Program-made: the position numbers and the translations under genes
Notes under the pieces: model-generated
What the model saw: only the letters and a program-made list of their open reading frames with translations
Told to the model about the DNA's origin: nothing
Databases searched by the model: none
Shown: positions 43,919 through 53,370 of the stretch, piece after piece
How the letters are laid out: each line of letters opens with the position of its first letter
Numbering within the stretch: the stretch's first letter is position 1
Assembly: GCA_018267915.1 (NCBI GenBank)
Contig: JAFDXN010000025.1
Span: 558,001-622,000, forward strand
Direction: 5' to 3'
Source: Bacteroidota bacterium
Lineage (GTDB): Bacteria; Bacteroidota; Bacteroidia; Chitinophagales; Chitinophagaceae
DNA: 64,000 nucleotides

Positions 43919-45826
43919 ATGGATTATTTCAAAAACCTTCTTGAGTTACTGAAGATCGAAAGGGATGAGGACAAGCGTTCTTACCTCGAGCAAACACGCG
44001 CTTCATCCATAAATGACCGCCGTGCGAATGGGCTGGCGTGGTATCCCATAGCTATACGAGACACAGAGTTAGGTCGTGGGGATTATCTCACGGTCGAAGT
44101 AGAGCGTACGACCCACACCGATATTCCCCATCAGCTTCGCTTCGGCGCATCAGCCATGTTGTTTTCCAATCACGATCCTGAAAATGATCATGTAGAAGGG
44201 ACCTTGACATTTGTGGGTGGCAATCGACTGAAAATAAGCCTGCGTACCGACGAACTTCCCGAATGGTCGCGAAACGGTAAGCTGGGCATAGACCTCCTCT
44301 TCGACGATAACAGTTACGACGAAATGCAGGCAGCATTGAAATTGGCAATGGGCCTTGCTGAAAAACGGGAAGAAGGCCGGCTGATCCAGGTTCTCACAGG
44401 TAATGCAGTACCGACATTTGATACAAGTCTGCCCCAATACACTAGCCCACGCCTAAACAGCTCCCAACAGGCCGCGGTAAATAAAATATTGCAGGCCAAT
44501 GAACTGGCGGTAGTACACGGCCCTCCCGGCACCGGTAAAACCACAACCCTGGTGCAAGCGATAAAAGAACTGGTGAAGAAAGGCGACAAGAAGATACTGG
44601 TAGTAGCACCCAGCAACACAGCAGTCGATCTTTTAAGCGAAAAGCTGACCGAAGAAGGACTCAATGTCCTGCGTGTGGGCAACCCGGCGCGTGTTTCTGA
44701 AAAACTGATGTCTTTGACCCTCGATAGTAAAATGTCAGAGCATAGTTCTAATAAAGACATCAAACGTTTGAAGAAGCAGGCCGCCGAATTCAAAAATATG
44801 GCGTACAAGTACAAGCGCAATTTTGGTAAGGCCGAACGTGAGCAGCGCAAAGCCCTCTTCGACGAGGCACATAAGATCATGAAAGAGGTCGACAAGCTGG
44901 AGCAATACATTGTTGATGATCTGCTGGCCAAAGCGCAGGTAGTGGCTGCCACCCCGGTTGGTAGCAATCACTATACCGTGCGCGATATGCGTTACGATAC
45001 GGTCGTTATTGACGAGGCAGGACAGGCTATAGAACCTGCCTGCTGGATACCCATATTGAAAGGAAAAAAACTTGTTCTGGCGGGTGATCATCAGCAGTTG
45101 CCGCCAACCATTAAGTCCGACGAGGCAGCCCGGAAAGGCTTGAAGGATACTTTGCTCGAGAAATGCATTCTCCTGCACCCGGAGTCGGTTGTGATGCTGG
45201 ACGAGCAGTACCGTATGCACAATACTATCATGGCCTACTCTGCCACAGTGTTTTACGAGGATAGGTTAAAAGCGCACCACTCCGTTGCAACACACCTGTT
45301 GCACGATGGCGACTCACCGCTGGTCTTTATCGACACTGCGGGCTGCGGTTTCGAAGAAAAAAATGAAGCGGCCAGCATTTCAAACCCCGAGGAAGCTGCG
45401 CTGTTATACAAACACCTCATTGCACTCGCCGCTGACCTGGCGCAGCATTATTCAAAAGAGAACTTCCCGACCATAGCTGTCATATCACCTTACCGCCAGC
45501 AGGTGGCCGAGTTGAAAGAACAACTGGAGCATAACCCGGAATTGCTTGCATATGGCAGCAAAATATCGGTAAACACCATTGATAGTTTTCAGGGACAGGA
45601 GCGCGATATTGTTTATATCAGCATGACACGTAGCAATCCCGATGCAGTCATCGGTTTTCTATCCGATATCCGCCGTATGAATGTCGCAATGACCCGCGCG
45701 CGTAAAAAGCTAGTGATCGTCGGCGATAGCAGCACCTTATCGCGCCTGCCGTTTTATGCTGATTTTATAGCCTATGCCGAGACCCACAACGCTTACTATA
45801 GCGCCTGGGAATTTATGGATCTGTAA
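43919..45826 (+). CDS. Superfamily 1 helicase, IGHMBP2/UPF1-like
   Basis: A 635-residue AAA-type DNA/RNA helicase. Motifs: Walker A VHGPPGTGKTTTLVQAI (about residues 199-215), motif Ia VVAPSNTAVDLL, DEAG-type Walker B TVVIDEAGQAIEPACWIP, motif III LAGDHQQLPPTIKS, and motifs V-VI in NTIDSFQGQERDIVYISMTR and NVAMTRARKKLVIVGD. An N-terminal beta-barrel-like region precedes the motor. It is the last gene of the HipA-like/DUF3037/helicase cluster, starting 2 bp after DUF3037. Possible roles are in nucleic-acid repair, RNA metabolism or defence; the sequence does not decide. Confidence 0.9.
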   Translation: MDYFKNLLELLKIERDEDKRSYLEQTRASSINDRRANGLAWYPIAIRDTELGRGDYLTVEVERTTHTDIPHQLRFGASAMLFSNHDPENDHVEGTLTFVGGNRLKISLRTDELPEWSRNGKLGIDLLFDDNSYDEMQAALKLAMGLAEKREEGRLIQVLTGNAVPTFDTSLPQYTSPRLNSSQQAAVNKILQANELAVVHGPPGTGKTTTLVQAIKELVKKGDKKILVVAPSNTAVDLLSEKLTEEGLNVLRVGNPARVSEKLMSLTLDSKMSEHSSNKDIKRLKKQAAEFKNMAYKYKRNFGKAEREQRKALFDEAHKIMKEVDKLEQYIVDDLLAKAQVVAATPVGSNHYTVRDMRYDTVVIDEAGQAIEPACWIPILKGKKLVLAGDHQQLPPTIKSDEAARKGLKDTLLEKCILLHPESVVMLDEQYRMHNTIMAYSATVFYEDRLKAHHSVATHLLHDGDSPLVFIDTAGCGFEEKNEAASISNPEEAALLYKHLIALAADLAQHYSKENFPTIAVISPYRQQVAELKEQLEHNPELLAYGSKISVNTIDSFQGQERDIVYISMTRSNPDAVIGFLSDIRRMNVAMTRARKKLVIVGDSSTLSRLPFYADFIAYAETHNAYYSAWEFMDL

Positions 45827-45847
45827 CGCTTCCTTTGAGGCAATGCT

Positions 45848-46576
45848 TTAACGAATGCTCAGCAATATCTCCACCAGCTCCTTTGGCTTCGACAGGAACG
45901 GTGAGTGGCTCGTTTCCATCACAAAGGTTTTATCAACCGCAGTTCTTTCAAGCATGCGCTTTTGCAATTGGTGGGTAATAGCTTTATCCTGGAGTGCCTC
46001 GATATACACTTTGTTGACCTTTCCGTAGCGCTCTTCGCTAAGCTGTAAAGGTGTTACCACCGGCAGGTTAGGCTCATGCGATACCAGGCTCTCAGCAAGC
46101 GCTACATCCTCTTCGCTGCAATCATGATAAAAAGCTTCTCTAAGCTTATCCTGCCTCGGCATATGCCAGCCTTCAGCCTCGTTGAATATCAGGTTTGTAG
46201 CCAGTACTGAGTCCGCATCGCTCATCGCTGTGGCTACCATTGGCTCGCCATTCGGTATCAGGTAGGCTGTGAGATAAACAAGGTGCTTTATTTTCTCTGG
46301 TATTCTCTCCGCTACCTGGCTGATCACAATACCCGCCCTGCTATGGCCTACCAATATTACAGGTTCATCGTACTTCTCTACCTCACTGCAAACGGCATTT
46401 ACATAAGAATCTAAGGTCACAGCATTTACCGGAGTCTTGTCTTTCCCATGCGCGGGCAAGTCTATAGCCATAGCTTGTAGTCCATTGGCGCGCAGCAAAG
46501 GAAGTACCTTATAAAAACACCACGCCCCATGGAAGGAACCCGGAACGAATATATATGGGCTGCGGGATGTACTCAT
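45848..46576 (-). CDS. Alpha/beta hydrolase (salicylate-esterase/hydroxynitrile-lyase-like)
   Basis: 242 residues from the ATG at 46576. The fold is recognised by PYIFVPGSFHGAWCFYKVLP (oxyanion region), the nucleophile elbow ILVGHSRAGIVISQVAE, and a C-terminal His in FVMETSHSPFLSKPKELVEI. The GSFHGAWCW-like opening and the GHSRAG elbow are typical of the subgroup including plant methylesterases. Substrate unknown; no signal peptide. It is convergent with the helicase and divergent from the E1 gene. Confidence 0.88.
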   Translation of the reverse strand: MSTSRSPYIFVPGSFHGAWCFYKVLPLLRANGLQAMAIDLPAHGKDKTPVNAVTLDSYVNAVCSEVEKYDEPVILVGHSRAGIVISQVAERIPEKIKHLVYLTAYLIPNGEPMVATAMSDADSVLATNLIFNEAEGWHMPRQDKLREAFYHDCSEEDVALAESLVSHEPNLPVVTPLQLSEERYGKVNKVYIEALQDKAITHQLQKRMLERTAVDKTFVMETSHSPFLSKPKELVEILLSIR

Positions 46577-46651
46577 GACCTGACGATTTAGTAAAAACAA
46601 ATATAGCTAATATTCAATTTTAATCCGGCAGCATCCCCGCCCCAGATTATT

Positions 46652-46659
46652 TACATTTG
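46652..46659 (+). promoter_or_regulatory. TAnnTTTG -7 element of the E1 dehydrogenase gene
   Basis: TACATTTG, 17 nt before the ATG at 46677. Confidence 0.5.
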
Positions 46660-46676
46660 CGCTACAATCCCCATCT

Positions 46677-48653
46677 ATGCAATTTGACAGGAGTGGTTTT
46701 TCAAACGAGAAGCTGGTAACGCTTTACACCGAGCTGTTGCGCCCCCGGATGATCGAGGAGAAGATGCTGGTGCTATTGCGCCAGGGTCGCATTAGCAAGT
46801 GGTTCAGCGGCATCGGGCAGGAGGCTATTGCCGTAGGCGCCACCCTGGCGCTCGATAGCGATGAGTATATCATGCCCCTCCACCGTAATCTCGGCGTCTT
46901 TACGGCACGCAAAATGCCTTTTGATAAGCTGTTCATGCAGTGGCAGGGGCGTAAGGAAGGTTTTAGCAAAGGGCGCGAGCGCTCCTTTCACTTTGGCGCT
47001 AACGAGTATCACATCTGTGGTATGATCTCCCATCTCGGCCCGCAGCTCGCTATAGCCGACGGGGTGGCACTGGCACATAAGCTTAAGAAGGAAAAGAAAA
47101 TATCACTAGCCTTTAGCGGCGATGGTGGCACTAGTGAAGGCGATTTTCATGAAGCACTCAACGTTGCTGCAGTCTGGGGTTTACCCGTCATATTCCTGAT
47201 CGAGAATAACGGTTATGGTCTCAGCACACCGGTCAATGAGCAATTTGTATGCAAGCAGCTCGCCGACCGCGCCCAGGGATATGGCATGGTGGGTATCACT
47301 ATCGATGGTAATAATATCCTCGAGGTGCACCGTGCCATCAATGAAGCCCGGCAATATTGCATCCGCGAGCAGAAACCCATACTTATCGAGTGCATGACCT
47401 TCCGTATGCGCGGCCACGAGGAGGCCAGTGGCGTGAAATATGTACCTAAAGAGCTTTTCGAGGAATGGGCAAAGAAAGATCCGGTCGCTAACTTCGAGCA
47501 ATACCTCATCAATCAAAAGGTACTCGACCAGTCGGCTATCGATAAGATACGCGCAGAGATACAGAAGGAGATAGAAGACGGCCTGGCGACAGGTTTTGCA
47601 GCTCAGCCCATGAAACCCGATACTGCCGAAGAGATAGCCGATGTGTATGCACCTGCGCCGTCTGTGATTCATTCCACATCGCGCAGCAAAACAGAAAGGA
47701 AATTCATCAACGCCATCAGCGACGCCTTGCGTGAGAGTATGGAGCGCTATCCCAATCTCGTATTGATGGGCCAGGACATTGCAGAATATGGTGGGGCATT
47801 CAAGGTAACCGAAGGATTCGTGCAGCAATTTGGCAAAGAGCGTGTCCGCAATACACCCCTTTGTGAAAGTGCCATCGTGGGTGCAGCCCTTGGCCTTTCT
47901 ATAAAGGGATATAAAGCCATGATGGAAATGCAGTTTGCTGATTTCGTTACCGTGGGCTTCAACCAGATCATAAACAATCTCGCCAAAGTGCATTACCGGT
48001 GGGGGCAAAATGCCGACGTAGTAGTGCGCATGCCGACAGGCGGTGGAGTGGGCGCAGGTCCCTTTCATTCACAGAGCAATGAGGCATGGTTCACCCATAC
48101 ACCGGGTCTGAAAGTATTATATCCATCTACCCCTGAGGATGCTAAAGGTCTGCTGAATGCCGCCATCGCCGATCCAAACCCCGTAATGTTCTTTGAACAT
48201 AAGGCACTTTATCGTGCCATCTCAGGTGAGGTCCCCGACGACTATTATACTATAGAAATAGGTAAGGCCCGCCATGTGCAAGCCGGTGAAGACATAAGCG
48301 TCATTACCTACGGCAGCGGCGTACACTGGGCTTTGGAATATGCCGCACAGCACCCTGGCGTGTCCTTGGACATCCTAGACCTGCGCACCCTCCTCCCGCT
48401 CGACTACGCAGCGATAAAGGAAGCCGTGCAGCGAACAGGCAAGGTATTGCTCCTTCACGAAGACACCCTTATCGGTGGTATTGGAGGCGAATTGTCAGCA
48501 TGGATAAGCGAGAACTGTTTCGAGTACCTGGACGCGCCAATTATTCGTTGTGCCAGCCTCGATACACCGGTGCCTTTTGCAATAGAGTTGGAGCAAAATT
48601 TTCTGGCCAAAAGCCGCCTCGGTGAGAGTATTGAACGATTAATGAAATTCTAG
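46677..48653 (+). CDS. Fused alpha/beta E1 component of a 2-oxoacid dehydrogenase (branched-chain type)
   Basis: A 658-residue thiamine-diphosphate enzyme with both E1 subunits in one chain. The alpha part (1-330) has WFSGIGQEAIAVGATLAL and the TPP motif FSGDGGTSEGDFHEALNVAA with VIFLIENNGYGLSTPV. The beta part (about 345-658) has NAISDALRESMERYPNLVLM, GQDIAEYGGAFKVTEG, MEMQFADFVTVGFNQI and GGGVGAGPFHSQSNEAW. It would oxidatively decarboxylate branched-chain 2-oxoacids (or pyruvate) and hand the acyl group to a lipoylated E2; no E2 or E3 gene is near. Such alpha/beta fusions are normal in Bacteroidota. Confidence 0.93.
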   Translation: MQFDRSGFSNEKLVTLYTELLRPRMIEEKMLVLLRQGRISKWFSGIGQEAIAVGATLALDSDEYIMPLHRNLGVFTARKMPFDKLFMQWQGRKEGFSKGRERSFHFGANEYHICGMISHLGPQLAIADGVALAHKLKKEKKISLAFSGDGGTSEGDFHEALNVAAVWGLPVIFLIENNGYGLSTPVNEQFVCKQLADRAQGYGMVGITIDGNNILEVHRAINEARQYCIREQKPILIECMTFRMRGHEEASGVKYVPKELFEEWAKKDPVANFEQYLINQKVLDQSAIDKIRAEIQKEIEDGLATGFAAQPMKPDTAEEIADVYAPAPSVIHSTSRSKTERKFINAISDALRESMERYPNLVLMGQDIAEYGGAFKVTEGFVQQFGKERVRNTPLCESAIVGAALGLSIKGYKAMMEMQFADFVTVGFNQIINNLAKVHYRWGQNADVVVRMPTGGGVGAGPFHSQSNEAWFTHTPGLKVLYPSTPEDAKGLLNAAIADPNPVMFFEHKALYRAISGEVPDDYYTIEIGKARHVQAGEDISVITYGSGVHWALEYAAQHPGVSLDILDLRTLLPLDYAAIKEAVQRTGKVLLLHEDTLIGGIGGELSAWISENCFEYLDAPIIRCASLDTPVPFAIELEQNFLAKSRLGESIERLMKF

Positions 48654-48741
48654 GCATGCAACCCTTTTGGCTTTTGAATTTTGACGTTTGAATTAGTAAG
48701 TGTTTTTGTTTTTATTATTTTCGTAAGGAAAAGCAGGCAAC

Positions 48742-49590
48742 ATGAAGGGTATTTACGCTACAATTTCGGGCATCGCCATTTGTGCATTGTTGTATTCATG
48801 TAGCAACAACGACGGCAAAAGCCGGGGTCCGATTGTAATGGGCGACAGCAATACGATCGTCACCGAACGCGATTCCCAGTACCTGCGCGACTTCGTTACG
48901 GATATTAATCCTCCTGAACCAAAGGCTGAAGAAGAAGTAAAAAAGGACACCACCGCACCTACTCAACAGCCAACTGCACAGCCGGCGGCCCAACCGGCAC
49001 CTGCCGCCGCTCCGCAGCCCGCTGCTGCACAAAACACAGGTGCAGGTCTTACAATAGCATTTAAGGAGGTAACAATATTTATCCCCGGTGTATCCGCTAA
49101 GGTTACCAGCCGGCAGGATTTGCAAAAAGCAAATGGCGCAACTTACAGGTTGCAAACCGGCAACCTGAATGGTGCACAAATAAAAATGAATGGTGCAACA
49201 ATTACCTCGGTCGCGCAGAAATACGAAACAGATGTAGCTGCAAAGAATAATCTCGGTACGCTGTGGCTTGATGATCTTGCAGGATCTACACCCTGGCAAG
49301 CATTGAAGGGCGGCAGCAATGTTTACACAATTACGGGCCTCGATCCTTCACAGCTTGCCACTAAAAGTGCGAGCCCTGCGGCGGTACGCAATGCAATAGC
49401 AAGGTCGATAAAAGCATCGAAGCTCAACAGGAAAAAACAACAGGACTGGCAGAACGCTTTACGTAATGTACACAGCGTCCGTCAAAAGCCCATTGTTGTC
49501 TCACTTGCAAGTGTTACCTGGAAAATAGAAGGTAAGGACGCCCACGGCAAGTCATTCCAGAAGCAGGTGCGCATCGATATGCCACAATAA
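48742..49590 (+). CDS. Predicted lipoprotein with Pro/Ala-rich linker
   Basis: 282 residues. The signal MKGIYATISGIAICALLYSC ends in a lipobox with Cys20. A charged stretch follows, then a Pro/Ala/Gln-rich linker (about 70-100) and a globular domain with TIAFKEVTIFIPGVSAKVTS and YRLQTGNLNGAQIKMNGATI; a basic helical segment (KASKLNRKKQQDWQNALRNV) precedes a final strand pair. The linker probably spans periplasm or peptidoglycan. I do not recognise the domain. It is convergent with the YkgJ-type gene (6-bp gap). Confidence 0.75.
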   Translation: MKGIYATISGIAICALLYSCSNNDGKSRGPIVMGDSNTIVTERDSQYLRDFVTDINPPEPKAEEEVKKDTTAPTQQPTAQPAAQPAPAAAPQPAAAQNTGAGLTIAFKEVTIFIPGVSAKVTSRQDLQKANGATYRLQTGNLNGAQIKMNGATITSVAQKYETDVAAKNNLGTLWLDDLAGSTPWQALKGGSNVYTITGLDPSQLATKSASPAAVRNAIARSIKASKLNRKKQQDWQNALRNVHSVRQKPIVVSLASVTWKIEGKDAHGKSFQKQVRIDMPQ

Positions 49591-49596
49591 TTTTTT

Positions 49597-50097
49597 CTAC
49601 CATTCGTATTCCTCTTCCACACGCTTCTTTAGCCGGTCCACTAGTGTCAGCGTAGCAGGGCAGTGCACGAGGTTGTTAATGAACGTATCATTATACAGGT
49701 CGAAGGGCTTCTTGTTGTGGTGCGGAAATTCTGCACAGTCCGCCGGGCGAACTTCGTATATGCTGCACATGTTGTTCTTTAAAAATTGGCAGGGCTGTTT
49801 TTTGTTTACCCAGTCGCCGGTGTCTTCTTCCTTCAACAGCCACTTGTCTTTAAATGCCTGTTTGGTCATTCCCAGGTGTGCGGATATGCGGGTAATATCT
49901 TTAGGCGTAAAAGTAGGTGTCATTGTCTTGCAGCAGTTCGCGCATTTCATGCAGTCGATGTCTCTCCACACTGTTGCATCCACTTCCGCCACTACTTTGG
50001 GCATATCGTGGGGTACTATCTCATCAAGCTTGGTCAAAAACGCTTTTAACGGTCTTTTCTTCTTTGCGGCCTCTTCTCTGAATTTTTTCAAGTTCAT
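49597..50097 (-). CDS. YkgJ family cysteine-cluster protein
   Basis: 166 residues from the ATG at 50097, chosen over the longer frame (50133) because MNLKKFREEAAKKKRPLKAF is the usual N-terminus. The Cys cluster includes DCMKCANCCKTMTPTFTPKD, PCQFLKNNMCSIYEVRPADC and a late HCPATLTLVDRL. Proteins of this family (PF03692) probably bind Zn or an Fe-S cluster; no function is proven. Cytoplasmic. Confidence 0.9.
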   Translation of the reverse strand: MNLKKFREEAAKKKRPLKAFLTKLDEIVPHDMPKVVAEVDATVWRDIDCMKCANCCKTMTPTFTPKDITRISAHLGMTKQAFKDKWLLKEEDTGDWVNKKQPCQFLKNNMCSIYEVRPADCAEFPHHNKKPFDLYNDTFINNLVHCPATLTLVDRLKKRVEEEYEW

Positions 50098-50248
50098 GTG
50101 GTAAATATATCGCTTTAACAAAAGTATAACCAATATTTTTGGCCTCCCGCCGAATAAATAAATGTTCGTAATTTAAAACAGGCAAGGTTTTTGTTTTGGC
50201 ACGGTGTACCCCCTTTGAAACGGGCCCGGTATGGGCCGATTATGATCT

Positions 50249-52879
50249 ATGTGCATTAGGCTTCTGGCATTCATATCGCTTTTCTTTTCGACCCTTTTGG
50301 GCATCACCGGTGCCTATGCTCAGCAGGCCGATACCGCAGCACATATCCCCGACACATCCGCGGGTAATACACTGCAAAAAAATGATACCGTTGCGGACAA
50401 GATTATCGCTCAGCAGGGCAGCCACAAACAATATACCATCAAGGGAACCGTCATCGATAAAAGCACCTTCGAAGCAGTAGCCTATGCCACCGTATTTTTT
50501 CCCGGCACACCTATCGGTACCACGGCTGACGCAGACGGAAATTTTACTCTCGAGTTCGATAAAATGCCCGCTAGCGACACACTGCGTATTGAGGCAATGG
50601 GTTATACCAAATTCAACAAACGTCTTGACCCCTCTATGCACAGCTATGAGCTGCAGGTCAACCTGTCGCTTTCTACCTCATCGCTTAACGAGGTAATAGT
50701 ACATGCCGGCGAAGACCCCGCTGTCCTGCTTTTCAAAAAGGTCGTAAAAGCCAAACCTTACAACAACCCCGACCACACTGCCAACTACCGTTGCGAGGCC
50801 TACAACAAGCTGGAAGTCGATATTGAGCAGTTCAATGAAAAACAATTCAGGCGGCTGCCTATTCCCATGATCCGCAAGTTCAGCTTCATTTATAGGAATG
50901 TCGATTCTACCTCGGGCGAACGGCCATTTCTGCCGCTGTACCTCACGGAGTCTTTGTCCGACTACTATTTCCAGCGCAGTCCTAAAAAGCAACGCGAATT
51001 CATTAAAGCCGCACAGGTAAAGGGTGTTGAGAACAAGAGCGTTACCAAATATCTGGGTACGGCCTACCAGAGCATCAACCCTTACCACAATTTTATTCCT
51101 GTCTTCGATAGGCGTTTCGTGAGCCCCATCAACGACCAGGGCCTTATCTATTACAAATACACCATCATCGATACCCAGCAGCGCTACGGCCACAATGTGA
51201 TCCGCATGTCCTATAGGCCCCTACGTCCGGGCGAGAGCTGTTTTACCGGAGAGATATCAATAGTCGATTCAGTCTACGATCTCCAGGCAGTGACAATGGA
51301 CATACCGAAGGATGCAAATATCAACTGGGTCAAACAAATGACCATCTCGCAGGAATATGCACCTGTCAACGACGAGCTTTGGTTTTGCGTTAAAGACCAG
51401 TTCGTTACAGAATTTACCGCGCCCTATGGCATCAAGCTGCCCATGGCTATCGGTCGCAAAACTACCATGTACAAGAACATCGTTCCCGACGATGAACTGA
51501 ATAAAAAAGTATTGGATGATCCCCGCTACAAAGAAGACGTTATCGTGAGCGACTCGGCACGCGAGCGTGGCGATGCTTACTGGGCTATAGCTCGTCATGA
51601 CACGCTCAATAAGAACGAGCGCGCCATCTACCATATGGTCGACACCCTCGATAGCATGAAGTCCTTCCGCCATTTTAAGCACTTCATGTACTTCGTTATA
51701 TCCGGCACCGAAAAGATCGGACCGGTAGAACTAGGCCCATGGTACTACCTCTATAGTAGTAATCCTGTCGAAGGCGCGCGCGTCAGGTTCTCTATGGGCA
51801 CTACGCCAAAGCTCTTCAAAGACATTTACCTCAATGGCTACCTCGCCTACGGCACAAAAGATCAGAGGTTCAAATATAACCTTTCCGGCCTTTGGCTATT
51901 GGATAGAAGCCCTCGCATGTATCTCTTCGGTTCCTACACGCAGGATCTCGATATCGCGGGCAACTATTACCTTGACAACAACCAGGTCGCGGGAGATAAC
52001 CCCTTCAGCAGTATTGCACGCAAGCCTAATGTCCCATGGAAACTGGCTTTCCGGAAAGAAGCGCATTTTGAATTTTATAAACAGTATTTCAGCGGCTTCA
52101 GCCACGAGATAAATTTTACACACCGCGAGTACACACCCTATGCACCCCTTCCCTCCGCCGGTATCTTCACAGGCGTGCATGGCGAAGCTTCCGACAATGT
52201 CACCAGTGCTGAGATCGGCCTGAAGCTCCGCTATGCGTGGAAAGAAAAATTCCTGGAGGGCAACTATTGGCGGTTCAGCGTTGGCAGCAAATATCCAATT
52301 GTAAACTTTGAATACGATAAAGGCCTAAAGAATATTGGTGGCAGCAGCTACGACTACGACAAGCTGCGCCTCACTATCTCAGGCGATTTAAAAATTGCAC
52401 CGTTCGGCCTGCTGACATTAAGTGTATTTGGTGGCAAATATTTCGGCAAGCTCCCTTATCCGCTTCTTGAGATTCACCCGGGCAACGAGTTCTACTATTA
52501 CAATCCCTACGCCTTTTCAATGATGAACCGGTACGAGTTCATCAGCGATCAATATGCAGGCATTATGCTCGAACACTCTATAGGTGGTGGGATCTTCAAC
52601 TATATCCCCTTGGTCAACAAGTTAAAGCTTCGTCAGTTCTGGACGGCCAAAGGCATCATTGGTTCGCTGAGCGATGAGAATAAAGCACTTAACCTCAACA
52701 AAGGCTTCCCATTCCGCACACTTGCTGGCAATCCCTACCTCGAGTTAGGTACAGGCATAGAAAATATACTGCGCATATTCCGTGTCGATTTCGTCTGGCG
52801 TGTCACACCCAAACCGCAACCCGGCGAGAACCAGGCGCAGTACTTCGGCATATTCGGTAGCGTCAAGTTCCGCTTCTAG
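50249..52879 (+). CDS. DUF5686 outer-membrane protein with CarboxypepD_reg-like domain
   Basis: 876 residues. The ATG at 50249 opens a signal peptide (MCIRLLAFISLFFSTLLGIT, then GAYAQQ). A carboxypeptidase-regulatory-like beta-sandwich (about 52-140) has YTIKGTVIDKSTFEAVAYAT and GTTADADGNFTLEFD. The remaining 700 residues match the DUF5686 region, a predicted beta-barrel: RRLPIPMIRKFSFIYRN, GKLPYPLLEIHPGNEFYYYN, FSMMNRYEFISDQYAGIMLE and the final QYFGIFGSVKFRF ending in an aromatic residue. It probably works as an outer-membrane transporter or assembly factor, without known ligand. It is convergent with bcp (1-bp gap). Confidence 0.88.
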   Translation: MCIRLLAFISLFFSTLLGITGAYAQQADTAAHIPDTSAGNTLQKNDTVADKIIAQQGSHKQYTIKGTVIDKSTFEAVAYATVFFPGTPIGTTADADGNFTLEFDKMPASDTLRIEAMGYTKFNKRLDPSMHSYELQVNLSLSTSSLNEVIVHAGEDPAVLLFKKVVKAKPYNNPDHTANYRCEAYNKLEVDIEQFNEKQFRRLPIPMIRKFSFIYRNVDSTSGERPFLPLYLTESLSDYYFQRSPKKQREFIKAAQVKGVENKSVTKYLGTAYQSINPYHNFIPVFDRRFVSPINDQGLIYYKYTIIDTQQRYGHNVIRMSYRPLRPGESCFTGEISIVDSVYDLQAVTMDIPKDANINWVKQMTISQEYAPVNDELWFCVKDQFVTEFTAPYGIKLPMAIGRKTTMYKNIVPDDELNKKVLDDPRYKEDVIVSDSARERGDAYWAIARHDTLNKNERAIYHMVDTLDSMKSFRHFKHFMYFVISGTEKIGPVELGPWYYLYSSNPVEGARVRFSMGTTPKLFKDIYLNGYLAYGTKDQRFKYNLSGLWLLDRSPRMYLFGSYTQDLDIAGNYYLDNNQVAGDNPFSSIARKPNVPWKLAFRKEAHFEFYKQYFSGFSHEINFTHREYTPYAPLPSAGIFTGVHGEASDNVTSAEIGLKLRYAWKEKFLEGNYWRFSVGSKYPIVNFEYDKGLKNIGGSSYDYDKLRLTISGDLKIAPFGLLTLSVFGGKYFGKLPYPLLEIHPGNEFYYYNPYAFSMMNRYEFISDQYAGIMLEHSIGGGIFNYIPLVNKLKLRQFWTAKGIIGSLSDENKALNLNKGFPFRTLAGNPYLELGTGIENILRIFRVDFVWRVTPKPQPGENQAQYFGIFGSVKFRF

Positions 52880-52880
52880 T

Positions 52881-53363
52881 CTACAGGCCCCAGGCATCTA
52901 AGATCTGCTGCGCATGGTCTTTAGCGTCCACATTATCTATGATGCCTGCTATCTTTCCATCCTCATCTATCAAAAAGGTGGTCCGGTAAATGCCTAGATA
53001 GTCACGCCCGAATAGCTTCTTCGGTCCCCAAACGCCATAATCATTAATGATCTTATGCTCGGTATCCGCCAGCAAGGGAAAAGGAAGTGAATATTTTTTT
53101 TCAAAGTTCTTGTGCTTCTTCACACTATCCCCGCTCACGCCCAGTATCACGATACCCTTCTTCTTCAGCTTGGCGAAGTTATCCCGCAGGTTGCAGGCTT
53201 GCTCCGTGCAGGTTAGAGTATTGTCCTTTGGATAGAAATAGAGCGCCACTTTTTTCCCTTTGTAGTCGCTCAGCGATACGGCGTTCCCATCCTGGTCCTG
53301 CACCGTAAATTCCGGCGCTTTCACCCCTTTCTTTAGTTTTTGGTCTCTTGTACTCTTGCTCAT
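52881..53363 (-). CDS. bcp: Thioredoxin-dependent thiol peroxidase (BCP/PrxQ)
   Basis: 160 residues from the ATG at 53363; the frame's extra 19 codons overlap the upstream gene's 3' end and are not typical. It reduces peroxides with thioredoxin. The peroxidatic Cys is in YPKDNTLTCTEQACNLRDNF, with the resolving Cys five residues on, as in two-Cys PrxQ. Other family stretches are KGVKAPEFTVQDQDG and ADTEHKIINDYGVWGPKKLF. It lies 7 bp after the M23 peptidase gene on the same strand and is probably co-transcribed. Confidence 0.95.
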   Translation of the reverse strand: MSKSTRDQKLKKGVKAPEFTVQDQDGNAVSLSDYKGKKVALYFYPKDNTLTCTEQACNLRDNFAKLKKKGIVILGVSGDSVKKHKNFEKKYSLPFPLLADTEHKIINDYGVWGPKKLFGRDYLGIYRTTFLIDEDGKIAGIIDNVDAKDHAQQILDAWGL

Positions 53364-53370
53364 AAGCAGC

